In this document: piece by piece, positions 13,474 to 23,442 of the stretch | How the letters are laid out: every line of letters begins with the position of its first letter | How positions within the stretch are numbered: position 1 is the stretch's first letter | Assembly (NCBI RefSeq): GCF_001571265.1 | Contig: NZ_BCTL01000048.1 | Span: 1 to 48,438, forward strand | Origin: Cedecea neteri NBRC 105707 = ATCC 33855 | GTDB lineage: Bacteria > Pseudomonadota > Gammaproteobacteria > Enterobacterales > Enterobacteriaceae | Direction of reading: 5' to 3' | DNA: 48,438 bases | Program-made: the position numbers and the translations under genes | The notes under the pieces: model-generated | What the model was told of the DNA's origin: nothing | Database searches by the model: none | What the model saw: only the letters and a program-made list of their open reading frames with translations

Positions 13474-14031
13474 TTACGATTTTTCACCAGGAGGTTGCGT
13501 TGGGGTTACAGCAGGTGCAGCTTCGGGCAAAGGCTTCACCTGAGGCTCGGCAGCTGATTCGACGACGTTTTCGGCCGCCACTGGCGCCGGGGGCACCGCC
13601 TCTGACGGTACGGCATCAGGCGCTGCCGCCTGATGTGCCGCATGAGCTGGCGTTACGCCTTCATGACTTTGCTGTTCATCCTTTACCAATGGGTTATGGA
13701 TGGTATGGGCTTCGTCACTGTTCTTTTCAGCATCGTTCTGGGTATAAGAACGCTTCATCGACTCAGCGGCCTGGCGCAGTTCGTCCATTGACGCCTTCAG
13801 TTCAGGCGTCAAATTATCCATACTGGCTTTCTCGACCTTTTTCAGGCTGTCCTGCAGTTCCTGCAGTTTCAGTTCCTGAGCGAGTTCGTTCTGAACCGTA
13901 GTAGCCAGAGAGCGCAGCGCGCGCACCCAGCCAACAACTGTTTTTACCGCCACCGGTAAGCGCTGCGGGCCCAGAACAATCAGGCCAATCACAAACACCA
14001 GCAGCAGTTCGCCGAAACCAATGTCGAACAC
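13474..14031 (-). CDS. tatB: Twin-arginine translocase subunit TatB
   Basis: TatB pairs with TatC to form the signal-peptide receptor. The N-terminal membrane helix with the Glu-containing start ([22 protein letters not shown]) and the following amphipathic helix ([18 protein letters not shown]) are typical. The C-terminal half is a low-complexity tail rich in Ala, Pro, Glu and Val. At 185 residues it is about 14 longer than E. coli TatB, with the difference in this unstructured tail. The start codon is GTG. It begins 3 nt after tatA. Confidence 0.97.
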   Translation of the reverse strand: MFDIGFGELLLVFVIGLIVLGPQRLPVAVKTVVGWVRALRSLATTVQNELAQELKLQELQDSLKKVEKASMDNLTPELKASMDELRQAAESMKRSYTQNDAEKNSDEAHTIHNPLVKDEQQSHEGVTPAHAAHQAAAPDAVPSEAVPPAPVAAENVVESAAEPQVKPLPEAAPAVTPTQPPGEKS

Positions 14032-14034
14032 GGT

Positions 14035-14289
14035 TTATACCTGCTCTTTGTCGTTGCTTTTCGCTTCGTCTTTTTTCACGTCGCTCGGTTTTTCAGAGAG
14101 GGATTTCGCTGTGAAATCAGCATCCTTCTCACCATTTTCTTTCTCTTTGCTGTCGTCGTCGCTCATGGCTTTCTTGAAGCCCTTGATAGACGCGCCAAGG
14201 TCTGAACCTAAAGAGCCCAGCTTCTTGGTGCCAAACAATAAAACAACGATAACAACAATGATTAGCAATTGTGGCCAACTGATGCCCAT
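14035..14289 (-). CDS. tatA: Twin-arginine translocase subunit TatA
   Basis: TatA is the pore- or patch-forming subunit that oligomerises on demand at TatBC. The 84-residue protein (E. coli 89) has one N-terminal helix ([19 protein letters not shown]), the [23 protein letters not shown] amphipathic segment and a charged Lys/Asp/Glu tail. It opens the tatABCD-hemB unit, 77 nt after ubiB, so a separate promoter in that gap is likely. Confidence 0.97.
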   Translation of the reverse strand: MGISWPQLLIIVVIVVLLFGTKKLGSLGSDLGASIKGFKKAMSDDDSKEKENGEKDADFTAKSLSEKPSDVKKDEAKSNDKEQV

Positions 14290-14366
14290 ACCTACTCCTG
14301 AATAAAGATGTTAAGGCAATGAGAACCGCTATTATACGGCAATCACCCGTTAATTCCGATTAAAGT

Positions 14367-16007
14367 TCAGGCAGAGCGCCGCCAGCCAATCAGCCAGACA
14401 ACGATTCCCCCCGCCATCAACCAGGCAGGCATAAAGTCCCACTCAGGTTTGTTGATCAGCAGCAGCGTCCCGCTCAGTATAAGCGTGGCACCAATGCCGA
14501 ACAGGTAACGCGACTGTCCCTGCCGCACGTGATGAAGTTGCAGGTCGCGCTGAATTTTATCAACGCTAAGCTGTAATTGCTTGCCCTGGCGCAAACTGTT
14601 GTACACCAGTTCCGGCAATTCCGGCATTTTTTCCACCCAAAAAGGGGCTTTTTCTTTGAAAGCGCGTACCAGAGCAGGAATACCAACCTGATCTTTGATC
14701 CAGCTTTCCAGGAAAGGCTTCGCTGTTTTCCACAGATCCAGCTGAGGATAAAGCTGCCTACCGACGCCTTCGACGTATAAAAGGGTCTTTTGCAGTAAAA
14801 CCAGCTGTGGTTGAACTTCCATGTTGAAACGGCGCGCGGTGTTGAACAGGTTCAGCAGCACATGGCCGAAAGAGATCTCAGCCAGCGGCTTCTCGAAAAT
14901 AGGCTCGCAGACGGTACGAATAGCAAACTCGAACTCTTCTACATTTGTGTCCGGCGGTACCCAGCCGGAATCCACATGCAGCTCGGCCACTTTGCGGTAA
15001 TCACGGTTGAAGAAGGCGATAAAGTTTTCCGCCAGATAACGCTTATCGTCTTTGTTCAGTGAACCCACAATGCCGCAATCGATCCCAATGTATTGCGGAT
15101 CTTCAGGGTGGTCATAGCTCACAAAGATATTGCCCGGGTGCATGTCCGCATGGAAGAAGCTGTCGCGAAAGACCTGGGTAAAGAAGACCTGCACGCCACG
15201 TTCGGCAAGCAGCTTCATGTTAGTGCCCTGCGCTTCAAGCGCAACGGTATCGGAGACCGGAACGCCGTAAATCCGCTCCATCACCATCATGTTCTCGCTG
15301 CAATAGTCCGAATAAACTTCAGGCACATAGAGCATCGGGCTATTTTCGAAGTTACGACGCAGTTGGATGGCGTTGGCTGCTTCACGCAGCAGGTTTAACT
15401 CGTCGATCAGCGTTTTTTCGTATTCGCGCACGACTTCCAGCGGGCGGAGACGTCGGCCATCCGGCAGCAGGCGAGGCACCCAGCGAGCAAGGCGGTAGAT
15501 AAGCTTCATGTCGGCTTTGATAACCGGCAGGATGTCAGGCCGAATCACCTTAATCACCACCTCTTTGCCACTCTCTTTCAGGCGTGCGGTATGCACCTGA
15601 GCAATCGAAGCAGAAGCCAGAGGCTTGATATCAAAATCGTCGAACCAGCTTTCAACGGGAATGCCACCCATCGCCAGTTCAATCTGTTTTTTCGCCAGCG
15701 CACCGTCAAAGGGCGCAACTCTGTCCTGCAGCATCGCGAGTTGGTCGGCAATGATCGGCGGGAACAGATCGCGGCGAGTGGAAAGCATCTGACCAAACTT
15801 GATCCAAACGGGCCCAAGCTCCTGTAGCGCAAGGCGAAGACGCTCGCCCAAAGGCTTTTCGCGATGACGATTAGGCATCCAGAACAGGCAACGCCGCCAC
15901 AAACGTAACGGCAGCGTAATGCGCATCTTGGGAATCAGTTCATCAAGACCATAGCTCAGGAAGGTACGGACAATGAAATAAAGGCGGCGAATTTCTCCTG
16001 GCGTCAT
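14367..16007 (-). CDS. ubiB: Ubiquinone biosynthesis accessory protein UbiB (ABC1/ADCK/UbiB kinase-like)
   Basis: UbiB is an atypical kinase-like ATPase needed for ubiquinone synthesis, probably helping hydrophobic intermediates leave the membrane. Visible motifs are the KxGQ signature ([17 protein letters not shown], about 78-94), the alanine-rich nucleotide loop ASASIAQVH, the catalytic [10 protein letters not shown] and the metal-binding IGIDCGIVG. Two C-terminal membrane helices (about 500-545) anchor it. I chose the ATG at 16007 ([11 protein letters not shown], 546 residues, as in E. coli); the frame stays open upstream inside ubiJ. It overlaps the ubiJ stop by four bases. Confidence 0.97.
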   Translation of the reverse strand: MTPGEIRRLYFIVRTFLSYGLDELIPKMRITLPLRLWRRCLFWMPNRHREKPLGERLRLALQELGPVWIKFGQMLSTRRDLFPPIIADQLAMLQDRVAPFDGALAKKQIELAMGGIPVESWFDDFDIKPLASASIAQVHTARLKESGKEVVIKVIRPDILPVIKADMKLIYRLARWVPRLLPDGRRLRPLEVVREYEKTLIDELNLLREAANAIQLRRNFENSPMLYVPEVYSDYCSENMMVMERIYGVPVSDTVALEAQGTNMKLLAERGVQVFFTQVFRDSFFHADMHPGNIFVSYDHPEDPQYIGIDCGIVGSLNKDDKRYLAENFIAFFNRDYRKVAELHVDSGWVPPDTNVEEFEFAIRTVCEPIFEKPLAEISFGHVLLNLFNTARRFNMEVQPQLVLLQKTLLYVEGVGRQLYPQLDLWKTAKPFLESWIKDQVGIPALVRAFKEKAPFWVEKMPELPELVYNSLRQGKQLQLSVDKIQRDLQLHHVRQGQSRYLFGIGATLILSGTLLLINKPEWDFMPAWLMAGGIVVWLIGWRRSA

Positions 16008-16609
16008 TTGCCCTCCAGCGTGTCCAGCCGTTTGCTGAGCGCATCCACCGAGCGTGCCAGCGCTTCGGTTTCCTCTGCAAACCAGGCAACTTCCAGCGAA
16101 CCCGGCGCAACACGCCACTCTTCGGTGAGCGCTTCCCCCAGGTACTGCTGATTGCGGATAAATCCTTTTTTCAGCAGCTTGCCGCCATGACGCGCAAACT
16201 TACTGATGCCTTCAGAGGCAATATCGCCTATATACGGGGCCAGCAATTCCGCAGGGTCAAACTCTGCGAGATCCATCAGCGATGCCAAATTTTGTACAAC
16301 CTGAATATCACCAGTAACGTCAAGTTCACCGCTGCGAATCAGAGCGGTAAGTTGCTGGCGATCGCGCAGTTTCGGCAGCACGCCGATATGGGTTGTGACG
16401 CTACAATCCGCCTCACCTTCCCACTGGCTCAGTACGTCCAGCTGTTGCTCACTGAACGCCAGCACCAGCGGCGCTGAAAATTCTTTCAGGCTAACGCGTA
16501 ACGTCTTGCCCTGCAGGCGTTGACGCGCAGATTTCAGGCTACGATCTCGCCAGAGGAAGGTGTTCAATACACCTTCGATTCCAGCAGTCATCAGCGACAT
16601 AAATGGCAT
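16004..16609 (-). CDS. ubiJ: Ubiquinone biosynthesis accessory factor UbiJ
   Basis: UbiJ (formerly YigP) binds lipids through an SCP2 domain (about 15-115) and helps organise the soluble Ubi complex together with UbiK. The 201 residues equal E. coli. I chose the ATG at 16609 ([10 protein letters not shown]), which has AGGGAG upstream; the ATG at 16660 would reach back into ubiE. It lies 13 nt after ubiE and overlaps ubiB by 4 nt. In E. coli a small RNA called EsrE is encoded in the 3' half of this gene; I cannot show that here. Confidence 0.95.
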   Translation of the reverse strand: MPFMSLMTAGIEGVLNTFLWRDRSLKSARQRLQGKTLRVSLKEFSAPLVLAFSEQQLDVLSQWEGEADCSVTTHIGVLPKLRDRQQLTALIRSGELDVTGDIQVVQNLASLMDLAEFDPAELLAPYIGDIASEGISKFARHGGKLLKKGFIRNQQYLGEALTEEWRVAPGSLEVAWFAEETEALARSVDALSKRLDTLEGK

Positions 16610-16622
16610 CGCGGCTCCCTGG

Positions 16623-17393
16623 TTAGAATTTATAGCCACGATGTAGGGCGACAATCCCACCGGTCATATTGTAATAGGTGGTGTTTTCAAACCCGGCTTC
16701 TTCCATCATGCCTTTAAGCGTTTCCTGGTCCGGATGCATGCGAATGGATTCTGCCAGGTAGCGATAACTTTCGCCATCCTGAGCAACCATTTCACCAATG
16801 CGCGGCAGAATATGGAAGGAATAAGCGTCGTAGGCTTTGTTCAGCGGCTCGAAAGCCGGTTTGGAGAACTCAAGCACCAGCAGACGGCCACCGGGTTTTA
16901 GAACACGGAACATAGAGCGCAGCGCAGCGTCTTTATCCGTGACGTTGCGCAGGCCAAATGAAATAGTGATGCAGTCAAAGGTGTTGTCCGGGAACGGCAG
17001 CGCTTCGGCGTTTGCCTGCACGTATCTCACGTTCCCAACAATGCCGATGTTGCGTAGCTTTTCACGCCCCATTTTCAGCATTGAGTCATTGATGTCCGCC
17101 AGCACGACTTCACCGGTTTCACCCACCAGGCGAGAAAATTTCGCCGTTAGATCGCCCGTGCCGCCCGCAAGGTCCAGCACGCGCTGGCCGCGACGTACAC
17201 CGCTACAGTCGATCGTGTAGCGTTTCCACAACCGGTGGATACCAAAAGACATAAGGTCGTTCATTACGTCGTATTTCGCCGCAACAGAGTGGAACACGTT
17301 CGCCACCATATCGACCTTCTGCTCTTTAGCTACGGTACGGAAGCCAAAGTGCGTTGTTTCCTGGGATCCGGACTCCTGGGATTCATCAACCAT
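16623..17393 (-). CDS. ubiE: Ubiquinone/menaquinone C-methyltransferase UbiE
   Basis: UbiE carries out a SAM-dependent C-methylation in both the ubiquinone and the menaquinone pathways. Motif [13 protein letters not shown] (near 70-80), [23 protein letters not shown] and the C-terminal VALHRGYKF are all present. The protein has 256 residues against 251 in E. coli, because the N terminus reads [13 protein letters not shown] where E. coli has one QETTHFGF. This looks like a small in-frame duplication. It heads the ubiE-ubiJ-ubiB unit. Confidence 0.97.
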   Translation of the reverse strand: MVDESQESGSQETTHFGFRTVAKEQKVDMVANVFHSVAAKYDVMNDLMSFGIHRLWKRYTIDCSGVRRGQRVLDLAGGTGDLTAKFSRLVGETGEVVLADINDSMLKMGREKLRNIGIVGNVRYVQANAEALPFPDNTFDCITISFGLRNVTDKDAALRSMFRVLKPGGRLLVLEFSKPAFEPLNKAYDAYSFHILPRIGEMVAQDGESYRYLAESIRMHPDQETLKGMMEEAGFENTTYYNMTGGIVALHRGYKF

Positions 17394-17484
17394 CTCAATG
17401 CCTGCTTAATCAAGAAAATGTTCGGGAAGTGTAACAGAATGGGCGCGAAAGCCCTATGATTCAACCGTGCGACTAAACCTTAGC

Positions 17485-18918
17485 TCAACGCCCTTCTCCT
17501 GAGCGTTGTGAAGCAAATTCATCACTTTCGGACTCAGATTCTGCACTCTCGTGGCCCAACCGTGCGGAATCATCTTCATCTTCCTGATGAGCACGTTCGA
17601 CCAGATCTGGATTAATCTCTCGCTTCACTTCTACCCCAAGCCCGCGAAATGCCTCTGCCTGAACCAGGATATTTCCACGCCCCGACGAAAGCTTTTTCAT
17701 CGCCTGGCGGTAGTTATCTTGTGCCTTATCGAGGCTTTGGCCAATCGCCGACATATCATCCACGAACAGGCGCATTTTATCGTACAGCCGCCCCGCTCTG
17801 TCGGCGATTTGCTGGGCATTACGGCTTTGATGTTCATAGCGCCACAGATTGGCAATGGTACGCAGCGCCACTAGCAGCGTCGTCGGGCTGACCAACATGA
17901 TGTTATTTTTCAGCGCTTCGCTAATCAGCTCGGGCTGGCGGTCGATCGCCAGCAAGAAGGCGGGTTCAACCGGGATGAACATCAGCACGTAGTCCAGCGA
18001 ACGCAGCCCCGGCAGTTGCTGGTAATCCTTACGGCCCAGAAGGCGAATATGGCTGCGGATAGCGGCAATATGCTCATTCAGCGCGCTTTCACGCGTGAGT
18101 TCATCTTCACCGTTGAAGTAGCGCTCATAGGCCACCAGCGTCATTTTCGCATCAATAACAACGTCTTTGCCCTGCGGCAGGCGAACAATAACATCCGGCT
18201 GCATACGGCTGTTGTTCTCAAGCTGGATGTTCACCTGAGTCTGGTATTCATGACCTTCACGCAGGCCAGAAGCTTCAAGCACGCGGGTTAATACCACTTC
18301 CCCCCAGTTGCCCTGGGTTTTGTTGTCGCCCTTCAGCGCTTTGGTGAGGTTTAGTGCCTCTTGTGCCATTTGTGCATTGAGCTGCTGCAGATTGCGGATT
18401 TCGTGCGTCAGCGTATGGCGTTCGCGCGCCTCCTGGCCAAAACTCTCCTGGACCTGGCGACGGAAGCCGTCGAGCTGCTCGCGAAGTGGCGAAAGGAGCA
18501 CATTCAGGCTTTGGCGATTCTGTTCTTCTACCTTACGCCCGCTCTGCTCAAAAATACGGTTTGCCAGATTCTCAAACTGCTCGTTCAGGCGCTGCTCGCT
18601 GTTGAGCATTTGACGGTGCTTATCTTCGGCATTGAGCCGGGTTTGCTCCAGCAGCGTGGTTAATTCACGGATGTCGGCTTCCTGCCCGCTGTTAATTTCC
18701 ATTTGGGCACGAACTTCACGGTTAAGCTGCTCGCACTCTTCCCGCCAGTGCTGGCTTTGCTGAAGCTCCTGGCGCGCGGCGGCAAGCTCCCCGTAGATTT
18801 CACGCTGCTCTTCGTGCAAAGCAGCCAGCCGCTGAGCCGCACGCAGGCTGGCAATAAGCCAACCGGTCAGTAAGCCCACCAGCCCAATGCCCAGCCCAAA
18901 CAACAGTGAAATATCCAT
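17485..18918 (-). CDS. rmuC: DNA recombination protein RmuC
   Basis: RmuC limits recombination between short inverted repeats and has a nuclease-like core. The 477-residue protein (E. coli 475) starts with a membrane helix (about 4-24), continues as a long coiled coil (about 28-190) and ends in the conserved RmuC domain (about 200-395; GNWGEVVLTRVLEASGLREG, VIDAKMTL). The C terminus is acidic and disordered. It is 91 nt from ubiE on the same strand. Confidence 0.95.
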   Translation of the reverse strand: MDISLLFGLGIGLVGLLTGWLIASLRAAQRLAALHEEQREIYGELAAARQELQQSQHWREECEQLNREVRAQMEINSGQEADIRELTTLLEQTRLNAEDKHRQMLNSEQRLNEQFENLANRIFEQSGRKVEEQNRQSLNVLLSPLREQLDGFRRQVQESFGQEARERHTLTHEIRNLQQLNAQMAQEALNLTKALKGDNKTQGNWGEVVLTRVLEASGLREGHEYQTQVNIQLENNSRMQPDVIVRLPQGKDVVIDAKMTLVAYERYFNGEDELTRESALNEHIAAIRSHIRLLGRKDYQQLPGLRSLDYVLMFIPVEPAFLLAIDRQPELISEALKNNIMLVSPTTLLVALRTIANLWRYEHQSRNAQQIADRAGRLYDKMRLFVDDMSAIGQSLDKAQDNYRQAMKKLSSGRGNILVQAEAFRGLGVEVKREINPDLVERAHQEDEDDSARLGHESAESESESDEFASQRSGEGR

Positions 18919-19015
18919 GCTTCCCCCAAAACAATGCCAACAGCGGCAAGATAAAATTCTGCTGTATAAATGTCCAGATGAAAAGGGATTTTCCGGAAGG
19001 CACTACGTAAAGCAT

Positions 19016-19040
19016 AAAAAAAGCCGGCGAGCGCCGGCTT
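19016..19040 (-). terminator. Intrinsic terminator of udp
   Basis: AAGCCGGC and GCCGGCTT form an 8-bp stem with a 4-nt loop (19021-19040). On the minus strand a T tract follows. It is 20 bp after the udp stop. Confidence 0.9.
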
Positions 19041-19060
19041 CGAATTGAAAACAGGGAAAA

Positions 19061-19822
19061 CTACAGCAGGCGACGGGCCGCCTCGACCACGATTTTCACC
19101 GCGTGGCTTTCCGTTTTCTTCATGGTTTCCGCGTTAGGGATCTCTTGCTGAGTACGGTTCACGATAACCCCGGCAACCATACCCGCACGCAGGCCCTGGC
19201 TGGAACACATGGTCAACAGCGTGGCGGATTCCATTTCATAGTTCATCACACCCATCTCCTGCCACTCTTTCATCGAGCCCTTGAAGCGGCTAACGACGCG
19301 GCCGGACAGCGTGTCGTAACGCTCCTGCCCCGGGTAGAAGGTGTCTGAAGAGGCGGTTACGCCAATGTGGGTCGTGGCGCCTACGGCTTTTGCCGCTTCG
19401 ACCAGCGCGGTGGTACAAGCGAAGTCTGCTACAGCCGGATATTCCATTGGAGCGAAGTGCAGGCTGGCCCCGTCAAGGCGAACGGATGCGGTAGTCACCA
19501 GCACGTCGCCCACGTTGATGTTCGGCTGAATCGCCCCGGTAGTCCCGACGCGCAGGAAAGTACGGATGCCAAGCTGCGCCAGTTCTTCAACCGCGATAGA
19601 AGTAGAAGGGCCACCGATGCCGGTAGAGCAGATGATAACCGGCTTACCGTCCAGCTCAGCACGCCAGGAAGTGAATTCACGATGGGAAGCCAGCTTAACC
19701 GGCTTGTCCATCAGCGCGGCGATTTTTTCCACACGCTCAGGATCGCCAGGGACGATGGCAAGCGTAGCCCCTTGCAGATCATTTTTAGTGAGGCCGAGAT
19801 GGAAAACATCAGACTTGGACAT
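19061..19822 (-). CDS. udp: Uridine phosphorylase
   Basis: Udp cleaves uridine with phosphate to uracil and ribose-1-phosphate in pyrimidine salvage. Family motifs are [25 protein letters not shown] and [14 protein letters not shown]. The ATG at 19822 gives 253 residues and the [11 protein letters not shown] start of E. coli Udp. It has GGAG upstream, so I reject the longer frame to 19960. Two CRP-like sites lie upstream, matching the CRP/CytR control known in E. coli. A single-gene unit. Confidence 0.97.
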   Translation of the reverse strand: MSKSDVFHLGLTKNDLQGATLAIVPGDPERVEKIAALMDKPVKLASHREFTSWRAELDGKPVIICSTGIGGPSTSIAVEELAQLGIRTFLRVGTTGAIQPNINVGDVLVTTASVRLDGASLHFAPMEYPAVADFACTTALVEAAKAVGATTHIGVTASSDTFYPGQERYDTLSGRVVSRFKGSMKEWQEMGVMNYEMESATLLTMCSSQGLRAGMVAGVIVNRTQQEIPNAETMKKTESHAVKIVVEAARRLL

Positions 19823-19893
19823 AACAGACTCCTCTGTTGAGTAGGTTTCAGGAGAAGCAAAGCGACACTTTACAGAACCCCTGAGCATAATTT

Positions 19894-19909
19894 CGTGATG
19901 ACGCTCACT
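19894..19909 (-). promoter_or_regulatory. CRP-like site proximal to udp
   Basis: CGTGA-N6-TCACT is close to the TGTGA-N6-TCACA consensus. It lies about 72-87 bp before the udp ATG. With the distal site it would frame a CytR-binding interval, as in E. coli udp. Occupancy is inferred. Confidence 0.65.
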
Positions 19910-19945
19910 TTGAATGAAACAAATTACATTTTTTGTATATTCATA

Positions 19946-19961
19946 TGCGATCAGCATCACA
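19946..19961 (-). promoter_or_regulatory. CRP-like site distal to udp
   Basis: On the minus strand TGTGA-N6-TCGCA matches nine of ten consensus positions. It lies 52 bp upstream of the proximal site, a spacing of about five helical turns. Confidence 0.7.
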
Positions 19962-20076
19962 ATTAAGCGTCGATCGGGCTATTTTTTGAACTTTGGCGGC
20001 GTTTTTTGCCCGCCAGATTTGCTACTAATCCTGGCTATAGTTATCACACTGCGCTAATGCTGGTTCGGAGAAAACC

Positions 20077-20904
20077 ATGAAACAAAAGCAAACAACACAT
20101 AACACACCGGGCGAAGGTTTCGCACCGGCGGCATCACCCATCGCCCCCACTGCTTTGCTAACGCCGGACGACGCTATTCTTTCCGGGGAAACGTCAATTC
20201 CAAGCCAGGGCGACAATATGCCGGCTTATCACGCCAGGCCTAAAAATGCCGACGGGCCGCTTCCTGTGGTTATCATCATCCAGGAGATTTTTGGCGTCCA
20301 CGAACACATCCGCGATCTATGCCGTCGACTAGCGCTTGAAGGCTATCTGGCCATTGCGCCAGAACTTTACTTTCGCCAGGGCGAACCGGGAGACTTCGCC
20401 GATATCCCAACGTTGCTGAGCGGACTGGTTTCAAAAGTCCCGGACAACCAGGTACTGGGTGATCTTGACCATGTGGCCAGCTGGGCTTCCCGCAACGGTG
20501 GTGACGCACACCGCCTGATGGTGACCGGTTTTTGCTGGGGTGGACGCATTGCCTGGCTGTATGCCGCGCACAATCCACAGCTCAAAGCCGCGGTGGCGTG
20601 GTACGGCAAGCTGGTGGGAGACAAAACATTAAACTCTCCGCATCATCCCGTAGATATCGCCGTCAACCTTAATGCGCCGGTGCTCGGCCTATATGGCGGC
20701 CAGGATACCGGAATTTCTCAGGAAAGCGTAGAGACAATGCGTCAGGCATTAAGAGCGGCAAATGCCAATGCGGAGATCATTGTCTACCCGGAAGCCGGCC
20801 ATGCTTTTAACGCAGATTACCGCCCGAGTTATCATGAAGAGTCGGCCAAAGACGGCTGGGAAAGGATGCTGGCGTGGTTTAAGCGGTATGGCGTGAGGAA
20901 ATAG
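20077..20904 (+). CDS. dlhH: Dienelactone hydrolase family protein
   Basis: This is the YsgA/DlhH alpha/beta hydrolase, 275 residues against about 271 in E. coli. The dienelactone-hydrolase triad is visible: Cys in GFCWGG (near 150), Asp in YGGQDTG and His in EAGHAFNAD. A 45-residue Pro/Ala/Thr-rich N terminus precedes the first beta strand. The physiological substrate is not known, so only a broad hydrolase role is given. It is divergent from udp and convergent with metE. GGAG precedes the ATG. Confidence 0.9.
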   Translation: MKQKQTTHNTPGEGFAPAASPIAPTALLTPDDAILSGETSIPSQGDNMPAYHARPKNADGPLPVVIIIQEIFGVHEHIRDLCRRLALEGYLAIAPELYFRQGEPGDFADIPTLLSGLVSKVPDNQVLGDLDHVASWASRNGGDAHRLMVTGFCWGGRIAWLYAAHNPQLKAAVAWYGKLVGDKTLNSPHHPVDIAVNLNAPVLGLYGGQDTGISQESVETMRQALRAANANAEIIVYPEAGHAFNADYRPSYHEESAKDGWERMLAWFKRYGVRK

Positions 20905-20936
20905 AAAAACGGGGGCCAATTGCCCCCATTTTGTTT
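20905..20936. terminator. Bidirectional terminator between dlhH and metE
   Basis: GGGGGC (20911-20916) and GCCCCC (20922-20927) form a stem with a 5-nt loop. ATTTTGTTTTT follows on the plus strand and GTTTTTCT on the minus strand, so both converging genes can use it. Confidence 0.88.
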
Positions 20937-20942
20937 TTAGAA

Positions 20943-23204
20943 CTATACACTACGCAGGTTCTGTGCCGCCTGGACCATGTTCGCCAACGCCGCACGAGTT
21001 TCTGGCCATCCGCGCGTTTTCAGGCCGCAATCCGGGTTAACCCACAGGCGCTCTGCCGGTACGGACTCCGCGGCTTTCTTCAGTAGCGCTTCAATCCACT
21101 CCACATCCGGAACGTTTGGGGAGTGAATGTCATACACGCCCGGCCCGATTTCGTTCGGGTATTCGAACTCTTTGAACGACTCCAGCAGATCCATATCGGA
21201 ACGAGAAGTCTCGATGGTTATCACGTCCGCATCCAGCGCCGCGATAGAGTCCATGATGTCGTTGAATTCACAGTAGCACATATGGGTGTGGATCTGGGTG
21301 TCGTCACGCACCACGGCGGCGTTCAGGCGGAAGGCCTCAACGCCCCACGCCAGATAAGCCTGCCAGTCGGACTGACGCAGCGGTAAACCTTCACGCAGAG
21401 CAGGTTCATCAATCTGAATGATACCGATACCTGCGGCTTCCAAATCCGCTACTTCATCACGCAGGGCCAGGGCAATCTGCTTCGCGATAGTCTCGCGAGA
21501 AACATCTTCGCGCGGGAAGGACCAGCAAAGAATCGTTACCGGGCCGGTCAGCATGCCTTTTACCGGTTTGTCGGTCAGGGACTGCGCGTATTTCGCCCAC
21601 TCAACGGTGATCGGCTCAGGGCGGCTGATGTCACCGATAACAATCGGCGGCTTAACGCAGCGGGAACCGTAACTCTGCACCCAGCCATTCTGAGTAAACA
21701 CAAAACCATCCAGATGTTCGCCGAAGTACTCAACCATGTCGTTACGCTCGGCTTCGCCGTGCACCAGCACGTCCAGGCCCAGGCGCTCCTGCTCGGCAAT
21801 CGCCTGCTTAATGTGTTCGGCGATACCGGTGCGGTAGTTGTTGGCATCCAGCTTCCCTTTCTTGAAGTCCAGGCGCAGGCCACGGATTTCGGTAGTTTGC
21901 GGGAAGGAGCCGATGGTCGTCGTTGGCCACGCCGGCAGATTGAAACGTTCACGCTGTGCCGCCGCACGCGCGGTATAGGAGCTCTGGCGCTGGCTGTCCT
22001 GAGCGGTAATTTTCGCCAGGCGTTCGCCCACGGCAGCATTGTGCACGCGCTTAGACTGGCGGCGAGCCTGAATCGGCGCACTCCATTCGGCAATTTTTGC
22101 GGTATCGCCGCTGTTCAGCGCTTCGGTCAGTAAGGACAGTTCGGCACATTTCTGCAGGGCAAAGGCAAACCAGCTTTTAACTTCAGCATCCAGGCGAGTC
22201 TCTACGCTCAGGTCAATTGGGCTGTGCAGCAGGGAGCAGGAAGAGGCAACCCACAGGTCACGTTTACCCACCAGGTCTTTCAGTTGAGCGTATTTCTCCG
22301 TCAGGTCGGCACGCCAGACGTTACGGCCGTTGATCACGCCCGCAGACAGCAGCCAGTTTGCAGGCAGCTTCTGATGAAGCTCTTTCACATCATCTTTGCC
22401 GTGAACAAAGTCTACGTGCAGGCCCTGTACCGGCAGCGCGGTGATGGTATCCAGGTTTGGCCCCACGCCTTCGAAATAGGTAGTTAGCAGCAGCTTAACC
22501 TGGCCGGTCAGCGCGTCGTAAGCTGGTTTGAAGGCATCGAGCCACGCTTTTGGCAGTTCCAGAACCAGCGCAGGTTCGTCGATCTGCACCCACTCAACGC
22601 CGCGTTTCGCCAGCTCGGCCAGCACCTGCTGGTACACCGGCAGAATATCTTTCAGCAGGCTCAGGCGATCAACCTGCTCGCCCTTCACTTTGCCCAGCCA
22701 CAGGTAAGTCACCGGGCCCAGCAGGACAGGTTTTACCTTATGGCCCAGCGCAAGCGCTTCGTCGACTTCTTCCAGCAGCTGAGTCCAGGTCAGTTTGAAC
22801 TGCTGACCCTTGGTAAATTCCGGCACCATGTAGTGGTAGTTAGTATTGAACCATTTGGTCATTTCTGCGGCGGCGGCAGGCTCGCCGGTTGGCGCACGAC
22901 CACGACCAATGCGGAACAGTGTATCGATATCGACGCTGCCGTCTTTGTTCTGATGACGAGCCGGCACGTTACCGAGCAGCAGGCTGGTGGTCAGAACATG
23001 GTCGTACCAGGCAAAGTCGCCCACCGGCAGCAATTCAACGCCGGCCTGTTTTTGTTGGTCCCAGTGGCGGGCACGCAGTTCGCGGCCAACCGCCAGTAAT
23101 TCTTCACGGGAGGTATTCCCTGCCCAGTAGCTTTCCTGTGCTTTTTTCAACTCGCGCTTAAGGCCGACGCGAGGGAAACCCAGGGTGTGATTATGGATTG
23201 TCAT
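20943..23204 (-). CDS. metE: Cobalamin-independent methionine synthase MetE
   Basis: MetE transfers the methyl group of 5-methyltetrahydropteroyl-tri-glutamate to homocysteine without vitamin B12. The 753 residues equal E. coli. The N-terminal half is a diverged duplicate of the catalytic C-terminal barrel. The zinc ligands lie in [19 protein letters not shown] and [11 protein letters not shown] (His, Cys, Glu, Cys in the family). It is divergent from its activator gene metR; the 238-bp gap carries Met box-like sequence. Confidence 0.98.
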   Translation of the reverse strand: MTIHNHTLGFPRVGLKRELKKAQESYWAGNTSREELLAVGRELRARHWDQQKQAGVELLPVGDFAWYDHVLTTSLLLGNVPARHQNKDGSVDIDTLFRIGRGRAPTGEPAAAAEMTKWFNTNYHYMVPEFTKGQQFKLTWTQLLEEVDEALALGHKVKPVLLGPVTYLWLGKVKGEQVDRLSLLKDILPVYQQVLAELAKRGVEWVQIDEPALVLELPKAWLDAFKPAYDALTGQVKLLLTTYFEGVGPNLDTITALPVQGLHVDFVHGKDDVKELHQKLPANWLLSAGVINGRNVWRADLTEKYAQLKDLVGKRDLWVASSCSLLHSPIDLSVETRLDAEVKSWFAFALQKCAELSLLTEALNSGDTAKIAEWSAPIQARRQSKRVHNAAVGERLAKITAQDSQRQSSYTARAAAQRERFNLPAWPTTTIGSFPQTTEIRGLRLDFKKGKLDANNYRTGIAEHIKQAIAEQERLGLDVLVHGEAERNDMVEYFGEHLDGFVFTQNGWVQSYGSRCVKPPIVIGDISRPEPITVEWAKYAQSLTDKPVKGMLTGPVTILCWSFPREDVSRETIAKQIALALRDEVADLEAAGIGIIQIDEPALREGLPLRQSDWQAYLAWGVEAFRLNAAVVRDDTQIHTHMCYCEFNDIMDSIAALDADVITIETSRSDMDLLESFKEFEYPNEIGPGVYDIHSPNVPDVEWIEALLKKAAESVPAERLWVNPDCGLKTRGWPETRAALANMVQAAQNLRSV

Positions 23205-23262
23205 ATTATCGCCTCTTTATTTATTAGATTAATCCAGATGGATTTCGGATTTAGGTAAGGCG

Positions 23263-23290
23263 GTAAGCTCGCTTATCTCCGGGAGCTTAC
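23263..23290. repeat. Inverted repeat in the metE leader
   Basis: GTAAGCTC (23263-23270) and GAGCTTAC (23283-23290) are perfectly complementary around 12 nt. The repeat lies 59-86 bp upstream of the metE ATG and could be an RNA hairpin or a protein site. Immediately beyond it AGTAAGTGA occurs twice, 13 bp apart (23294 and 23307). Confidence 0.6.
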
Positions 23291-23355
23291 ATAAGTAAGT
23301 GACCGGAGTAAGTGAGTGACACCAACGCAACATAAATTCGAAAGACACTTGATTT

Positions 23356-23371
23356 AGACGTCCAGATGTTT
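23356..23371. promoter_or_regulatory. Tandem Met boxes (MetJ operator)
   Basis: Two adjacent 8-mers, AGACGTCC and AGATGTTT, match the AGACGTCT Met box at seven and six positions. MetJ with S-adenosylmethionine binds at least two such boxes. They sit just upstream of a TATAAT (23379-23384) that is the likely metR -10, within the divergent metE-metR control region. Confidence 0.72.
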
Positions 23372-23378
23372 ACACCGC

Positions 23379-23384
23379 TATAAT
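23379..23384 (+). promoter_or_regulatory. Candidate metR -10 box
   Basis: A perfect TATAAT stands 58 bp before the metR ATG. No clear -35 is visible at 16-18 bp. The region where it should be is occupied by the Met boxes, which fits MetJ repression of metR. Confidence 0.55.
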
Positions 23385-23442
23385 CCGCAGGTACTGTATA
23401 TTCCTCAAGCGCAATTTGTTCATGCCGAAGTGAAGGACTTTC

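Noticed and set aside
14367-16118. Longer N terminus of UbiB, and similar long starts for tatD (12840), udp (19960), ubiJ (16660) and cyaY (40032)
   Set aside because: The extra residues have odd composition and run into the upstream gene or leader. The shorter starts match family lengths and ribosome sites.
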